Shown piece by piece: positions 47,242 through 58,592 of a stretch of 64,000 nucleotides of DNA (within the stretch, counting starts at the first letter, position 1; each line of letters opens with the position of its first letter). Source of the DNA: Hexactinellida sp. DTS-2022 (Eukaryota > Porifera > Hexactinellida); NCBI GenBank assembly GCA_028753945.1, contig JAPNXP010000009.1, positions 3,968,001 to 4,032,000 of the forward strand, given 5' to 3'. Made by a program: the position numbers and the translations under genes. The notes beneath the pieces were generated by a model that made no database searches, was not told where the DNA came from, and worked only from the letters and a program-made list of their open reading frames with translations.

Positions 47242-47670
47242 AATTTACTATCATTGGTTCCTCTCACCGGGATTTTATTAAACCCCAATAAAACTCATTG
47301 GGTAGGGCCTCCGACACTCATTTAGCTTAGGGGCCTCAACATACCTTAGTCCGGCTCTGGATGGAGTAGATAAGAATGTCAAACGTAATACTAATAATGT
47401 GCACCCAGTCCTCAGGAAGTAGACCTTCACATGTATAGATAATTTCCCAAAGTTCGGAAATGCTTAGCAGAAAGGAAGACTTGATTTAGAGAATAACAAT
47501 CATCTCTATGGAGAAACTTTCTCCACTCATCCTTTTTGTTCCAGAGAAGATTCTTCTCCCAATTTGTAATATAGGAATGGGTTCTTCGCCATCATAACCG
47601 CTACGACGTTAGGAGCTGAAAATCTAGCTGAAGTAACTCTATAAATTATCAAACTACATATAGTATCTTT

Positions 47671-47795
47671 GACGGACAATTCGTCGACAGACAATTCGTC
47701 GCCGAACAATTGGTCGCGGACAATTCGTCGCCGAACAATTGGTCGCGGACAATTCGTCGCCGGACAATTCGTCGCATGGACAATTCCTCGTATAG
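47671..47795 (+). repeat. Left terminal array of the third MULE, about 8 units
   Basis: About 15-bp units, mostly ggacaattcgtcgcc alternating with gaacaattggtcgc. Confidence 0.92.
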
Positions 47796-47839
47796 AAAAT
47801 TAGTCTCAAAGATGTTGTTGCAGAACATAACCACGAATG

Positions 47840-48728
47840 AGGTGTGAACGATAAATTATTTATTTTCCCACTCCAGAAATTTGACGTTCTCTCCTGATCG
47901 TTATATGGTTTCTAGTCTAAGCTGTACAACATAATATCAAAATTGAGTATATTAAGGTTAAATTACGGCAGATTCATGTAAAAAAACACATAAATTTCGT
48001 TTTGAAGTAAGATGTTTAATTTTCACATATATAATAGAAGACATTATAGCTATATCGAAACTGAAAACGAAATCGAATTATTTTGAATAAATTCGATTTT
48101 ATGGGGCGTGCAGTTTTATGGTAATACAAAAGTCCCATAGGGGGATTTCTTCAGACTCCACCTGATAAGTGTGTCGATCTCAAGATCATTATTAGCTAAA
48201 GACATATTATGTGCGATATATCACATAGATCATCGTTATATGCTGTAGGTGACTGGTTTAGAATTTTGATTTGACCTAAATAAAAAAAGTTGCGACCTTT
48301 TGAACTAAAGAAATCATTAAAAAGGTCATGTTTTTTATGAGATATTTGATAAAATGTTTGAAAAATAATTTCAGAGTCATAATTCAAAAATGTAAACCGA
48401 CTACCAACTCCGTACGCTTATAATCTTTCAATATTGATTCTGATAACAAACATTGATGGCCGCATTACCAAATTACACTATAATATCGACCACCACTTTT
48501 TGAAATCGCCCTATGGGAGATTTGTATTAGCCAAATATTGAAACCGACAAAAAATAAAAAGTATAATATATTGAGACATTTTCTTTTTTGTTTATTGCTT
48601 TGTATCGTACCTTGATCTATTTCTAACAATTACAGATTAATACAAGAGATTTCATTCCCGTGGGGTAATTTAACCTTAATAGTCAATAGTAATTACGTAA
48701 TTACAAAAATCATATTTACAAGATTCTA
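47840..48728. other. Leader of the MULE gene, no other feature
   Basis: AT-rich sequence between the left array and the transposase start. No promoter motif could be assigned with confidence. Confidence 0.35.
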
Positions 48729-50140
48729 ATGGCTACTTCCTTAACTTCTTTTTCGATTGAGAGGATTACGAGTGAAAAGAAGAAAGATAATGCAACTATA
48801 CAAGGTTTTATTTATACTTTAAATAGGAAATTTCACGATATTGAATTCTGGGTCTGTGAAAAACGCGGGATCTGTAAAGCGAGGTTACAAACAAATAAAA
48901 ATCAATTAGTCAAATCTACAGATCCTTCCACAATACCTAGTGAACACTCCCATAGTTCCGATGTAATTAGGGTCGATATACTAAAAGGGTATACAAACCT
49001 CAAAGGCATTGCTCGAAATTCTGATTCAAGTACACGGACTCTTCTTGCTAATTCAGTGGAAGGAATGACTGCAGAATGTATTAACAAGTTGCCTAAACTT
49101 GATTCTGTTAAGAGACTATTAGAAGGTGTAAGAGAGGAGAAGAAGAATACTATGGTAATCCAAGTTCTTGTGCTGAAATAATAATTCCTCACAGATATAA
49201 ATTCACACTCAATGGTAACAGCTTCCTACTGTTTGATTCTGGAGAAGGTGATATGTATAGAATGATGCTCTTTGGAACTACAAAGTTTTTATCGATACTT
49301 AAAGAAAGTAATAACTGGTACTGTGATGGTACATTTAAAGTGGTTCCAAAAGATTTTTTCCAACTCTACACTATCCATGTACAAAGAGATGCATATATAT
49401 TCCCTTGTGTGTATGCCTTGTTACAGGCTAAGACTGAAGTCACTTACGAAAGATGCTCTCTAAACTACTCCAGCTAGAACCAGAATTAAATCCCACATCT
49501 ATAATAGTGGATTTTGAAAAGGCCGCGATTAATGCTTTGGAAAATTTGTTCATTTCCTGTGTTTATGGATTTTTCTTCCACTTATCTCAAAACATTACCG
49601 GAGAATTCAAGCTGATGGATTAGCTACCGCGCGTATCAACAAGATGCTGATTTAGCTTTGAAGCTGAAGATGCTGCCCTACCTGGCTTTCGTACCCGAGA
49701 TCGATGTAATTGATTGTTTTAGTATTTTGATGGAAGAATATCCCCAATCTGGGATGACGGTAGCGAAATATTTTGAAGACAACTATATTGGAAAACAACT
49801 CCCAAATGGTTCTCGCAGGACGCCACTATTTCCCATAAGAATGTGGAACATGCATCCAAGAGTGATGGATCAAATGCCTAGAACAAATAATAGTGTAGAA
49901 GGCTGGCATAATGCATTTAGACATGGCATTGGTCATCCACACCCAAGTTTTGTCAAACTCTTAAGTTTTTTGCAAAAAGAGCAATCGCTTCAGGATGCAA
50001 TTTATGCAAAGTGGGAAGGAGGAACTATAAAGAAACGTTCGAAATTGAGTGATGAACGTGAAAAAAGAATCTATAATATCGTTAGCAAATATGATAATCG
50101 CGAAACCTTGGAATATCTTCGAGGGTTAGCATATAACTAG
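48729..50140 (+). pseudogene. FLYWCH-MULE transposase without RING
   Basis: ATG at 48729 opens a FLYWCH-type finger (GFIYTLNRKFHD, FWVCEKRGICKARL, ending EHSHSS), then IRVDILKGYTNLKG. After a stop near 49181 a second frame shows IIIPHRYKF and WYCDGTFKVVPKDFF (first catalytic Asp). After a frameshift near 49455 comes SIIVDFEKAAINAL (second Asp). The C-x2-H core reads YGFFFHLSQ, so the usual Cys is lost or misaligned. The frame 49658-50140 carries RTNNSVEGWHNAFRHG (catalytic Glu) and ends LEYLRGLAYN at TAG. No RING follows; the dispersed repeat starting at 50135 abuts the stop codon, so a lost C-terminus is possible. It has at least two breaks and is inactive. Confidence 0.85.
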
Positions 50141-50520
50141 CGCGCTTCGCTTGCTAGGTCGCTTCGCGGCAGAACACAACCAAGTACCAACCGCTTCGCG
50201 GTTGGTGTGTGGTTTATATACTCCTAATATTGATTATTAAGCGTGAATAAGCCTAAATAGTAGAATTTAAAAATGTGAAATTTAGTGATTACGTCATCAT
50301 ACGATAATGAGTAAGCATATTGGTGATCTGGTGTGACCAACGTGTCCGCATGATTAATGTACATTTTCTATTAAATTTTCAGATTTTTATCTTTTACAGG
50401 GCGCGAATTAAGTGCGTTAAATCAATTTTCAGGGTTCTCGAAATGTGACAATGACGTCATAATTTGTCGAAGTATGAGAAATTTTGAGACGGAAAGCTCA
50501 ACTTGTTTACGGGTGCCAAA
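50135..50520 (+). repeat. Dispersed repeat shared with 35437-35985
   Basis: Same order of motifs as the other copy (aactagcgcgcttcgc, cgcttcgcggttggtgtg, gattacgtcatcat, gggcgcgaatta, gggtgccaaaa). It begins exactly at the stop codon of the MULE gene. Confidence 0.8.
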
Positions 50521-50600
50521 ATGTTCCCCTATATGCCAAAAATCATTCTGGAAACCGTCCACTTTCTTCAATCAACTCGGAACATACAAACAAATATATA

Positions 50601-50794
50601 CAGTCAGGTCTGCTTATTATGAACAAGATTTCGTCTGCTTAATATGAAGATTTTTTATTATGAACAAACCCTACGGTCCCAATTTAACAACTTACATAGG
50701 GTTTGTATTAAGTTGAGTTCGCTTATTATGAAGTCTCTCTATTATGAACACAATTTTTGGTCCCTTGAATGTTCATAATAAAAGAACCTGACTG
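50601..50794. mobile_element. Tigger-type MITE with TA target site
   Basis: The ends are CAGTCAGGTCTGCTTATTAT and, reversed, CAGTCAGGTTCTTTTATTAT, with TA at 50599-50600 and 50795-50796. It is 194 bp. Confidence 0.9.
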
Positions 50795-52639
50795 TATATA
50801 TATACACCCAGGCTTGTGTTTTAATAGTATAGATATGGAATTTTGATTATAGCATAGATGACTCAAGTATAAGGATAGACCATTGAATAACCATGGATGA
50901 GCTCAAAGGCCATCCTACTGCATTGGATAAAATACAATGCCATGACTCTTTCATTGCATTAAGTCAACTAATGACAGTAAATTACAAAACAACAAATATA
51001 TAACTGATCTAAGTTCAGTCTTTCTTAAATTTCTTAGCCTTTCGAGAGTTGTCTCCACGTAAACTAACTTGAGAATTATAATCTTTAACCTTATTGGAGA
51101 TCAGGCAGTTCGCGATTACACCAAACATTTTCTGCAATATATGCCAATAAATCATGTTACATGAAGAACAAGTATCACCCCAAGTTTCACTGCAATTGTT
51201 TTCTATATACTCTATAGCTAGAGAAACTAATATCTGTTTTGAAGGTCCCTGAACTAGTTCTTTCATTAGCGAGATGTCATTATCAATTCCGAAGAAAATT
51301 TTCCATAAAATAACAACTGCTCCCAAGATAGTATCTGATGGCCACTTAAGTGATCCTCTGTCCACAATTTCCAAATATGCGAACCTTGAATCTTTGGGCA
51401 AATCGATCATGAATTCTTTGTCGGTGGTGAGGTAATCGAGACAGATAGGGCATTTATTTGATCGTTTGTAAAATTGATGCACAACAAAACCAGTCATGAA
51501 GGCTAAAGCTTGCAGAGTTTGGGTGTCATAATCTATCGCTTCTAAATTTGCGAGTTGGTTCATTATCCGTTCTTTTGTTTGAAGTGATATAACTGAAGAG
51601 TTCGGGTCATCTACTGAAAAATTTGAGAATCGCTTAATAAAATCTTGAACAGAAATTTGTTCTGCACTTAATTGGTACAATTTAAGCATACTAGATACTT
51701 TCAGTCGCCGCTCAGACTCTAGTATTTGACAATATGATATATGATAATTGGCTACAGACATTTGTCTGTACAGTCCAAAATGGTGCTCTAACGCATTATT
51801 CTGTAAAAAGGAGGTCAAAACATATGAAAAACCACAGTTGTTAGTTAAATGACGAACTAAAGTGGCAATGCTATGCACGTGTGCCTTACTAGTGAATGTC
51901 TGGCGGGTGAGTGACGCTTTGTTTTCTTTTGTTGTTGCTTCCCAGGTTTCAATCCAAACTACAATACGCTCTAGGAAAGAAAAGCGTGGATCGTCTCGTA
52001 CTAGGGGTTTTGAAAATTCGTCTCTCAAACGTGTTCCTTTCTGTGGTGTACTGATATTAAATATTTTCCAGATTTTTAAAATGATAGATATAAATTCGGC
52101 TGTTTGTGTTTTGAATGCATTATCTCGCGAATCATTCTGAATTTGCAGGCCAGCAATAGTTGATTCATGAAATATCTTGAGTGCGAGTTTTACGTTCTGT
52201 CGTTCCATGCTCGAAGGCCAGCACGATTTAGCTGTCAGATGGTGTGCAATTTTGGCGAAAGAGTGCTGTTCTTGCTTGTAGAGTAATCTCACATCTTCAA
52301 AACAAGCATTGTACTGGTTAAGAGGATATTTGATGGAGTCAGTGGAAATATCATCAATAGAGGGAAAAAGGAATGTGTGGTTATAATCTTTGGTGTTTAG
52401 CCAATTGTTCCGAATACATTTCAATATGTGAACCGCATCAAATAACAGGAAAATGTTCCTGGTAATGTCAACTGGATGAGGAACAATGGAAGTAAGAGTC
52501 TTTTGATCAGAGGAAAACTTCTTAAAAATGTTAACATTTTGAGGGTAGTTATCAGAACAAATTACCTGAACGAATAGCCCGCATTTTTCGATTTCACAAA
52601 TAACAGATTTTATGGACATATGTAAATCTGATGCATTGG

Positions 52640-53372
52640 CATAGGCGTCGTTGCAGGGGGGGCGGGGGGGGCCTGCCCCCCCCGAAAAAATGTCGGGGGG
52701 GGCAGCATAGGTCTCGCCCCCCCCAGATTTCGCATACCTGCCAACCTATTTGAGTCATGTCCCTGTACAGGGCTCCAATTTTCCCCTGTACATTGGCCAA
52801 AATCCATGTACACACCCCCAAAAATCTCTCGCTCGCTCGTCCAAGGAATTATTATTCACTTACATTGCTAAATTAGTACTGGGAAAGGAGAAAGCATTTA
52901 ATTATATATTGTACAGGGAATCCCTGAACGCTTGAATATATATATATATATATAAACCAGTTGTGCCTTTATGTGGCCAATGCAGAATGCACGGCAGAAT
53001 ATACTCCCATCACTGTAGACATTTTAGGCATTATTTGAAACATAATTAGTAAATTAAAAATCGCCAAAAAAATGTTTAAATCCCTGTACTGTACAGGGAA
53101 TCCCTGTAGGTTTGGCAAGTATGATTTCGTCTCCTCAGCTGGCGTTTCTCTTGAAAATTAGTTGAAACAGTGGAGGATAACAGCATTTAATTTGCCAAAA
53201 ATTTCAAGTTACATAAAGCTTTCTCAGTAAATTTGCATCTCTCTTACGTTATTTATTTACTATTTATGCGTGATTTTTGCGTATTAATTGCAAAATAAAA
53301 TAAATGTCATATAAATGTTCTCTGGCTGCCCCCCCCAGATTTTCAGAAAAATTGGAAAGTTCGACGCCTATG
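52640..53372. mobile_element. hAT MITE inside the THAP gene, perfect 8-bp TSD
   Basis: The ends are CATAGGCGTCG and, reversed, CATAGGCGTCG. Duplications tgcattgg lie at 52632-52639 and 53373-53380. Long G and C runs (52660-52730 and 53330) sit near both ends, and it carries a nested MITE. Dropping it with one TSD joins STNA to SDLHM in frame. Confidence 0.92.
52734..53122. mobile_element. MITE nested inside the hAT MITE
   Basis: The ends are ATACCTGCCAACCTA and, reversed, ATACTTGCCAAACCTA. gatttcgc (52726-52733) and gatttcgt (53123-53130) flank it (7 of 8). Ccctgtacaggg motifs lie inside both ends, and a short (ta)n tract lies at about 52935. Confidence 0.75.
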
Positions 53373-55171
53373 TGCATTGGTAGAGGACAGAGGGAATAGG
53401 CGAACAATGGTTGACCATTTCTTGTGGAGACTAGAAACCATTATTGCTAAAACCGTCTTAATTGGATCTTCTGTGTCAAGTGTCGGTGCAATGATATTAC
53501 CCCCCTTATACGCAATCTCTTACTTGACATGAACTTCATCAATTTGAACGATGACGTTCTTTTGCTGGAGTGAGAAGTCTTTTGTTGCATTTTTTAGAAA
53601 AACAAAGTATTCGCTCTCTAACCCAATAGGATGGTACAGCCTCTGTAACGTGTGGAAATGTGGGAGTGATAAACAGTCAAGAGATTGCAAGTAGTTATAA
53701 CAGGAGTGGGAGTAGATATGAGCCTTGAGCGACAAAACCTAAAAATACAAAATTGTATAAATTCACAAATATATAAGGAGCTTGTTGTTGAAATATATAA
53801 GTACGTACCTGTGTAATAATGTTGTATCTGCGCCTATTTTTTGGAACCATGATATTCTCAACCTGGCCTAAAATGAAGTGAAGTCGAGGGAGGTATGTAG
53901 ATATCACATTATCTTCTTTATTCAGTTTTAGATCTTTTGCGGTACACTCCTCTATTTCATCAATTGCATCAATGATATGTACTTTAGCTGAATTAACATG
54001 ATGACATATAGAATCAGTCTCAGAACCAGTCTTTATAAATGAGCTACGTACAATTTCACTAAAAAGAGCTTCAACTTGGCGTATATCATTTAGCGCATTC
54101 AGGGAGAGAGAAATCGGTTCGTCTTCGTAAAAGCGTTGGTAATTAAATCAGAATTAACAGATAGACTGGCTTCAATTGATATCCTTGATTTTTCTAACCG
54201 TGGGAGTAAAAAATGAATTGAACTATCACTCGAATACCAAATAACCCAGTTCTGAAGAGATATCAAATTGAGCTTTTGCTTCAATGCATCAAGAGTTGCA
54301 ATACAATACTTCTCCTCATCAGCTTTGAATGATTGTTGACTTTCCTTCATCACCTGAGTAAAGAAATGCTCTTCTTTCTCCTCAAACTTCAAACGTTTAA
54401 TATGTTTAGATCCTACGGGTGCTGAAAGATATGTGGGACATCCTGGCAAGAAACATGGAACGGCATCATTGCGAAGGACTGGCACTTTATGAGGGAATTC
54501 TTGAAGGGATGCGTTTGGACCTGATGGCACCGAGTATGTCCGTGAGATGTCTTCATCGCGGAAATGTTTTTCACAAACAAAAGTGTTAATATGGATATCT
54601 ACTAAGTGTAACGCTGTTATCCACTTAGATCTGACTTCTGGCTCCACAGGTAGTTTAAACACGGTTACATAACCATCAGTAGAACTGTAGTTTCCTTTAC
54701 AGCCAGGCGCAGAACATTTGTTGGGCATAATTTGCTAATTAATTGAATATTAAAGATTATAGTAAAGTGAATTATCATGAAATAAATCGAAAATATATAT
54801 TATTGTAGACTACTTAATAAATTAAGGATACATATCACAAGAAATAATAGTGAGACAGCCATATTTTTGAATTAAACTCTTATAAACTGATAGTTGAATG
54901 TGACTTTTACAACAAAAAATTATATTGTGGTTGGGTAATAAAATGGCCTTCCCACTCATCCTTGGTGAGTTTTCATTTGTAATGGTATATCCTTATACTT
55001 GAGTCATCTATGATTATAGCTATTTAACTAATTTACATTATATACTTTCCCTTTATTTATCTTAATTGTTTTCCTTCCTCGTACCCATATTAACCACTTC
55101 ATTCATTAAAAATAATAATAAGGTATGTATGTGCGCTTTATATCTAACAAAATCTTTGAGACTAATTTTCT

Positions 55172-55205
55172 ATGCGACGAATTGTCCGGCGACGAATTGT
55201 CCGCC
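55172..55205 (-). repeat. Right terminal array of the third MULE, two units
   Basis: gcgacgaattgtccg occurs twice, inverted relative to 47671-47795. It is duplicated at 60417-60450. Confidence 0.85.
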
Positions 55206-55404
55206 ATTCATATAGTATAAAGTTAAAGCGTGAACGGTTAAAGTCAATTTGGAGGATTTATATACTAAATTAATTAATTGATAAGTGGTAGATTATATAG
55301 AATGAAATTGTAGTATTTACTCGTACTAAACTTAGGTCTTATACTTTTAATAATTTATTTGGATTATGGTTCATTAAAAATTATATAACCTACAGTACAT
55401 GATA

Positions 55405-55798
55405 CAGTAGAACCTCGTTAATATGTTAATATGAACACATAGGGACCGTGAAAATTTGTTCACCTTATCCGAAATTAGTATTAACTGGTGTCATTTGTAT
55501 TGAAAATCCTTTGGTCCCAAAATTGTGTTCATACTAACCAGAAATTCATATCGTTAGACCGAAATAGTACATTAGCATCACCAGACAGACCCCCCACAGT
55601 ATAAGTACAGGTTTTCACATAGCACTTGTATTCTACATATATTTAAGTTCATTAGCTAGTAGTAATTACATGCCAACAATATTTCTGCTATTCTCAATTA
55701 GACATCATTTTTGAAGATAATTGCACGCACTTTCGTATCTGTATATTCACGCCCACCGGATCGCCAATTAAATATGTTCATACTAACAGGTTCTACTG
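55405..55798. mobile_element. Tigger-type MITE with TA target site
   Basis: The ends are CAGTAGAACCTCGTTAATAT and, reversed, CAGTAGAACCTGTTAGTATG, with TA at 55403-55404 and 55799-55800. It is 394 bp. A second copy at 60650-61043 arises from the tandem duplication. Confidence 0.92.
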
Positions 55799-55917
55799 TA
55801 CTAGCTAAAGTCTATATTAGTATTCCAATAATTAAATGGTAATGGTTTTACCGCTTGAATCGGACTATTTTGGCTCTCAAATTTGCTAAACTGACCAGAC
55901 CTCAAACAATCCATGGT

Positions 55918-56805
55918 TAGGGTGACCAGATGGCTTTGACCGAAAACCTGGACATTTTCCATTTATTGGCCAAAAAACTGGACATTCCTGGACACGTAAA
56001 ATCCAAAACCTGGACAAATCTAAAACCGCGATAAATCTCATATTATGAGCGTAGGAGTGCCAAAATTCTATATTCCATACTCTGATATATAAGAGTATAT
56101 AATTTCATGTTAAAATTGTTCACTCAAATTCACGATAAGCCATTGTTTATACTCTATTCTACTTTAGTAATATAGAAAATACACCTCAGTCTATAGGCAC
56201 TCTCGTTAATATCTAAATCAGGGGACTATCAAAATTTGTCTGTATATTACCTTCCTATTCGTATTACCGTGAGCTAATTGCATATAATTTATAGCCCAAT
56301 TACTACAATATTACTAAATAATAACTTTAAATATTCTGATATATCATGTGAAGTAAAATGAAAATATAAATACAAATGTTGAAATGAAGTTGACAAATTT
56401 CTATGATAAATGAGGAATACAAATGAGACCAACTGTGAATTTTTTTTTGGAGATTGGGAAAATAATATTCTGATATCACTCCAGGATTTATAATACGAAA
56501 AATAATGAACAATTAGACATGCAAGATGTAATTTTGAGAATACTAATATGAAACTTGAATTTAGGTTGGGTTATGCTAACTTATGGTTCCATATAAAATG
56601 ACCAGTCCTCTACAAAATTATCGATAACCGAATATACCGCAATCACATGCAATTAGAATCTTTACATAAAGGAATATAAGACAAAGATTTGTCATATTAC
56701 TTATATAAAATGACTGGGTGGTAAATAAAATGACAAAAACTGGACAAATCACAAACCTGGACAATTTCTAAATTTTGCCCAAAAAACTGGACAATGGTCA
56801 CCCTA
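55918..56805. mobile_element. hAT-like MITE (TAGGGTGACCA ends)
   Basis: The ends are TAGGGTGACC and, reversed, TAGGGTGACC. tccatggt (55910-55917) and tccattgt (56806-56813) match at 7 of 8. Repeated acctggaca motifs lie inside both ends. It is 888 bp with no protein. It is duplicated at 61163-62050. Confidence 0.85.
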
Positions 56806-56896
56806 TCCATTGTGTGGTATTCTATTGACTTGTGAATAGTCCTGTACATCGTAGTTCACGGTATAACTCTTTCTAGATATTCTCATAGTTTATTAA

Positions 56897-58482
56897 GGCC
56901 CCTCTTTGGTTAATTTGGTAATTGAGATTAGACTGTTTTCGTATAGTACACAGTAAAGTATTGATACATTGAAAATTTCAAGTGAATCTGAGCTCTACTT
57001 TTGCTGTTAATACCAGTTTAGTGCTCGGGAATGTGTGTATCATCATGAAAATGTCAATTTTCAATTGAAAATATATTTACATTTGGTTCAACTATTGCAA
57101 ATTTGGTCTAAATAGTTTGAAACCAAGTCTAAACTGATGAAGACATATGTAATTCGGGGGGATTTTTCAAACTAACCACTAACATACAAACTTTGTGAGT
57201 TATAGCCCTTTGAAGTCACATTTTGACTGCCAATTTTTGCATTATTCGATGTTTTATGTAAATATGCGGTCCAAGTCGAACTTCAAAGATATAGAATTCT
57301 GAATTTTTTTATGCTAGAGGTTAGTTTGAAAAATCCCCCCGAATTACATATGTCCTCGTTAGTTTAGACTTGGTTTCAAACAATTTGGACCAAATTTGCA
57401 ATAGTTGAACCAAAAATAAATGGAATTTTAAATTTACTTTTCACACTATTATGAGGGTATTCCGGTCAATATATAGGACAGCAATCTTTAGGAAAATGGT
57501 TTCAATTGTGATTCTAATGGGTTTGCAATATTATATGGATGTGATGGGAAATTTAGTGCTAAGCTCTAGAGTTTATAGTTTTGAAGAAATAAATATGCTA
57601 AATCATCAAAAATGGGCACATTTTATGCCCATATATGGTCATTTGGAAGATTTTTGCGAGTTAGGGTCATAAAATGTATTATGGACGAATAGGAAACCGA
57701 GTATTGCGAGCATTTTGCACTCAAATATTTCATTATTGGTCGACGGGTTTCTGAGATTCAATGCAGAGATGTGAAAGGACCACCCAATGAGTTGAAAGGT
57801 CAGAAAGTTTAAAATGCTAAAGCGTTCACAGTTTTCATCCAAATTGTTTGAAACCAAGTGTAAACGATTGAATATATATTTAATATGGGAATGACCCTTG
57901 ATCTAAACTTTACAATACAAACTTTCAAAGTTAATGCCCTTTGAAGTCAGACTAGGGACCTTGACAGTCCAAATCTGACTTCAAATGACTATAACTCGGA
58001 ACTTAATTTTTGGAATGTTGAAAATTTAGGTTTACAACCTAAGTAGATATGCAAATATACTTTTGTATGAATAACAATTATATTGAAAACAAATTGTGGC
58101 AGTGCCAGCCTACTAAACTTTCATTCCATTTGAAAAAGTCACCCTCCATGATGTCCTTCACATTCCTGGATCTTATAATGGTCGCTACAGTAAAACTATT
58201 AGTCAGATTCACCTGAAATTTTCAATGTGGCTTTACTTTCTGGTGTACTATCCAAAAACAATCGAATCTCAATTTATCTGACCAGCATTGTGTGGCCGTA
58301 ATATATATTACTCTCAATTTGGCCATATAACAGACATTCCCCAATTTCAAATTGCTCTAGTGAGTTCAATTGTCCTCAGAATTAAGCCAAATTTTCCTAT
58401 ACTATCCTCCCGGGTATTATAACTAATAAAAACGAAATAAACTGAATTATTTAAATAATTCAAAATTAACCCGAGAGGGGCC
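56897..58482. mobile_element. Non-autonomous TTAA element, absent from the duplicate
   Basis: The ends are GGCCCCTCTTTGG and, reversed, GGCCCCTCTCGGG, with TTAA on both sides (56893-56896 and 58483-58486). The second duplication copy reads tattaagtatgat across 62136-62148, the exact empty site. The interior includes an internal palindrome (57060-57430) and motifs shared with the TTAA element 30584-32626. Confidence 0.92.
57060..57430. repeat. Palindrome inside the TTAA element
   Basis: The left arm 57078-57185 (ggttcaactattgcaaattt... to ...ccaaactaacc-like) is inverted at 57320-57415 (gaaaaatccccccgaattac... to ...gcaatagttgaacc). Confidence 0.8.
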
Positions 58483-58592
58483 TTAAGTATGATACATTTA
58501 GAAAGAAGTTAATCGTTGAGATTATTTCTTTTAGCAATTAAATTGGGAGGATCGTAAGTATAAGTCGTAAGAAATCTAGGAATATTATATAA

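Larger units (their letters stand above)
42385..47359. mobile_element. hAT element hosting a P-like transposon
   Basis: The ends are CAGGGCCGGATTA and, reversed, CAGAGCCGGACTA, with ggggcctc repeats inside both. Perfect 8-bp duplications gatggagt lie at 42377-42384 and 47360-47367. Without the P-like insert it is about 1.5 kb. It keeps only a transposase C-terminus (42515-42709) and a hairpin at 47113-47241. Confidence 0.9.
51015..54728 (-). pseudogene. THAP/P-element-like transposase, three small breaks and a MITE
   Basis: ATG at 54728 opens MPNKCSAPGCKGNY. The THAP finger is C-x4-C, then FVCEKHFRDEDI (C-x2-H) and NDAVPCFLPGCPTYLS. A frameshift near 54110 separates ASLSVNSDL from SLNALNDIRQVEALF. 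LHFILGQVENIMVPK and RRYNIITQ are followed by a canonical 70-bp GT-AG intron (53808-53739), then VLSLKAHIYSHSC. The core has VQIDEVHVK (first Asp), one nonsense codon (53522-53520), then YKGGNIIAP and STNA. The hAT MITE 52640-53372 interrupts, and SDLHMSIKSV resumes the frame. The 534-residue frame to 51015 carries CSDNYPQNVNIFKK, KSCWPSSMERQNVKLAL, NALEHHFGLYRQMS, NKCPICLDYL and CSSCNMIYWHIL. It is very well preserved overall. Confidence 0.9.
50854..55011. mobile_element. P-like (THAP) transposon inside the MULE
   Basis: The left end ATAGATGACTCAAGTATAAG and the reversed right end are the same, and gattatagc flanks both sides (50845-50853 and 55012-55020). Inner matches include gatgagt and aaggccat. 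It contains the minus-strand THAP gene 51015-54728 and a hAT MITE. Confidence 0.9.
47667..55208. mobile_element. MULE transposon with tandem-repeat ends, 10-bp TSD, carrying nested insertions
   Basis: The left end is an array of ggacaattcgtcgcc; the right end carries the inverted gcgacgaattgtccg twice. Identical catatagtat lies at 47657-47666 and 55209-55218. The sequence just inside both arrays matches (tagaaaattagtctcaaagat on the left, inverted on the right). It holds a FLYWCH-MULE gene (48729-50140), a Tigger MITE (50601-50794) and a P-like element (50854-55011). Confidence 0.85.

Noticed and set aside
52594-52821. Pro/Gly-rich frames around 52600-52820
   Set aside because: They translate the G and C runs of the hAT MITE.
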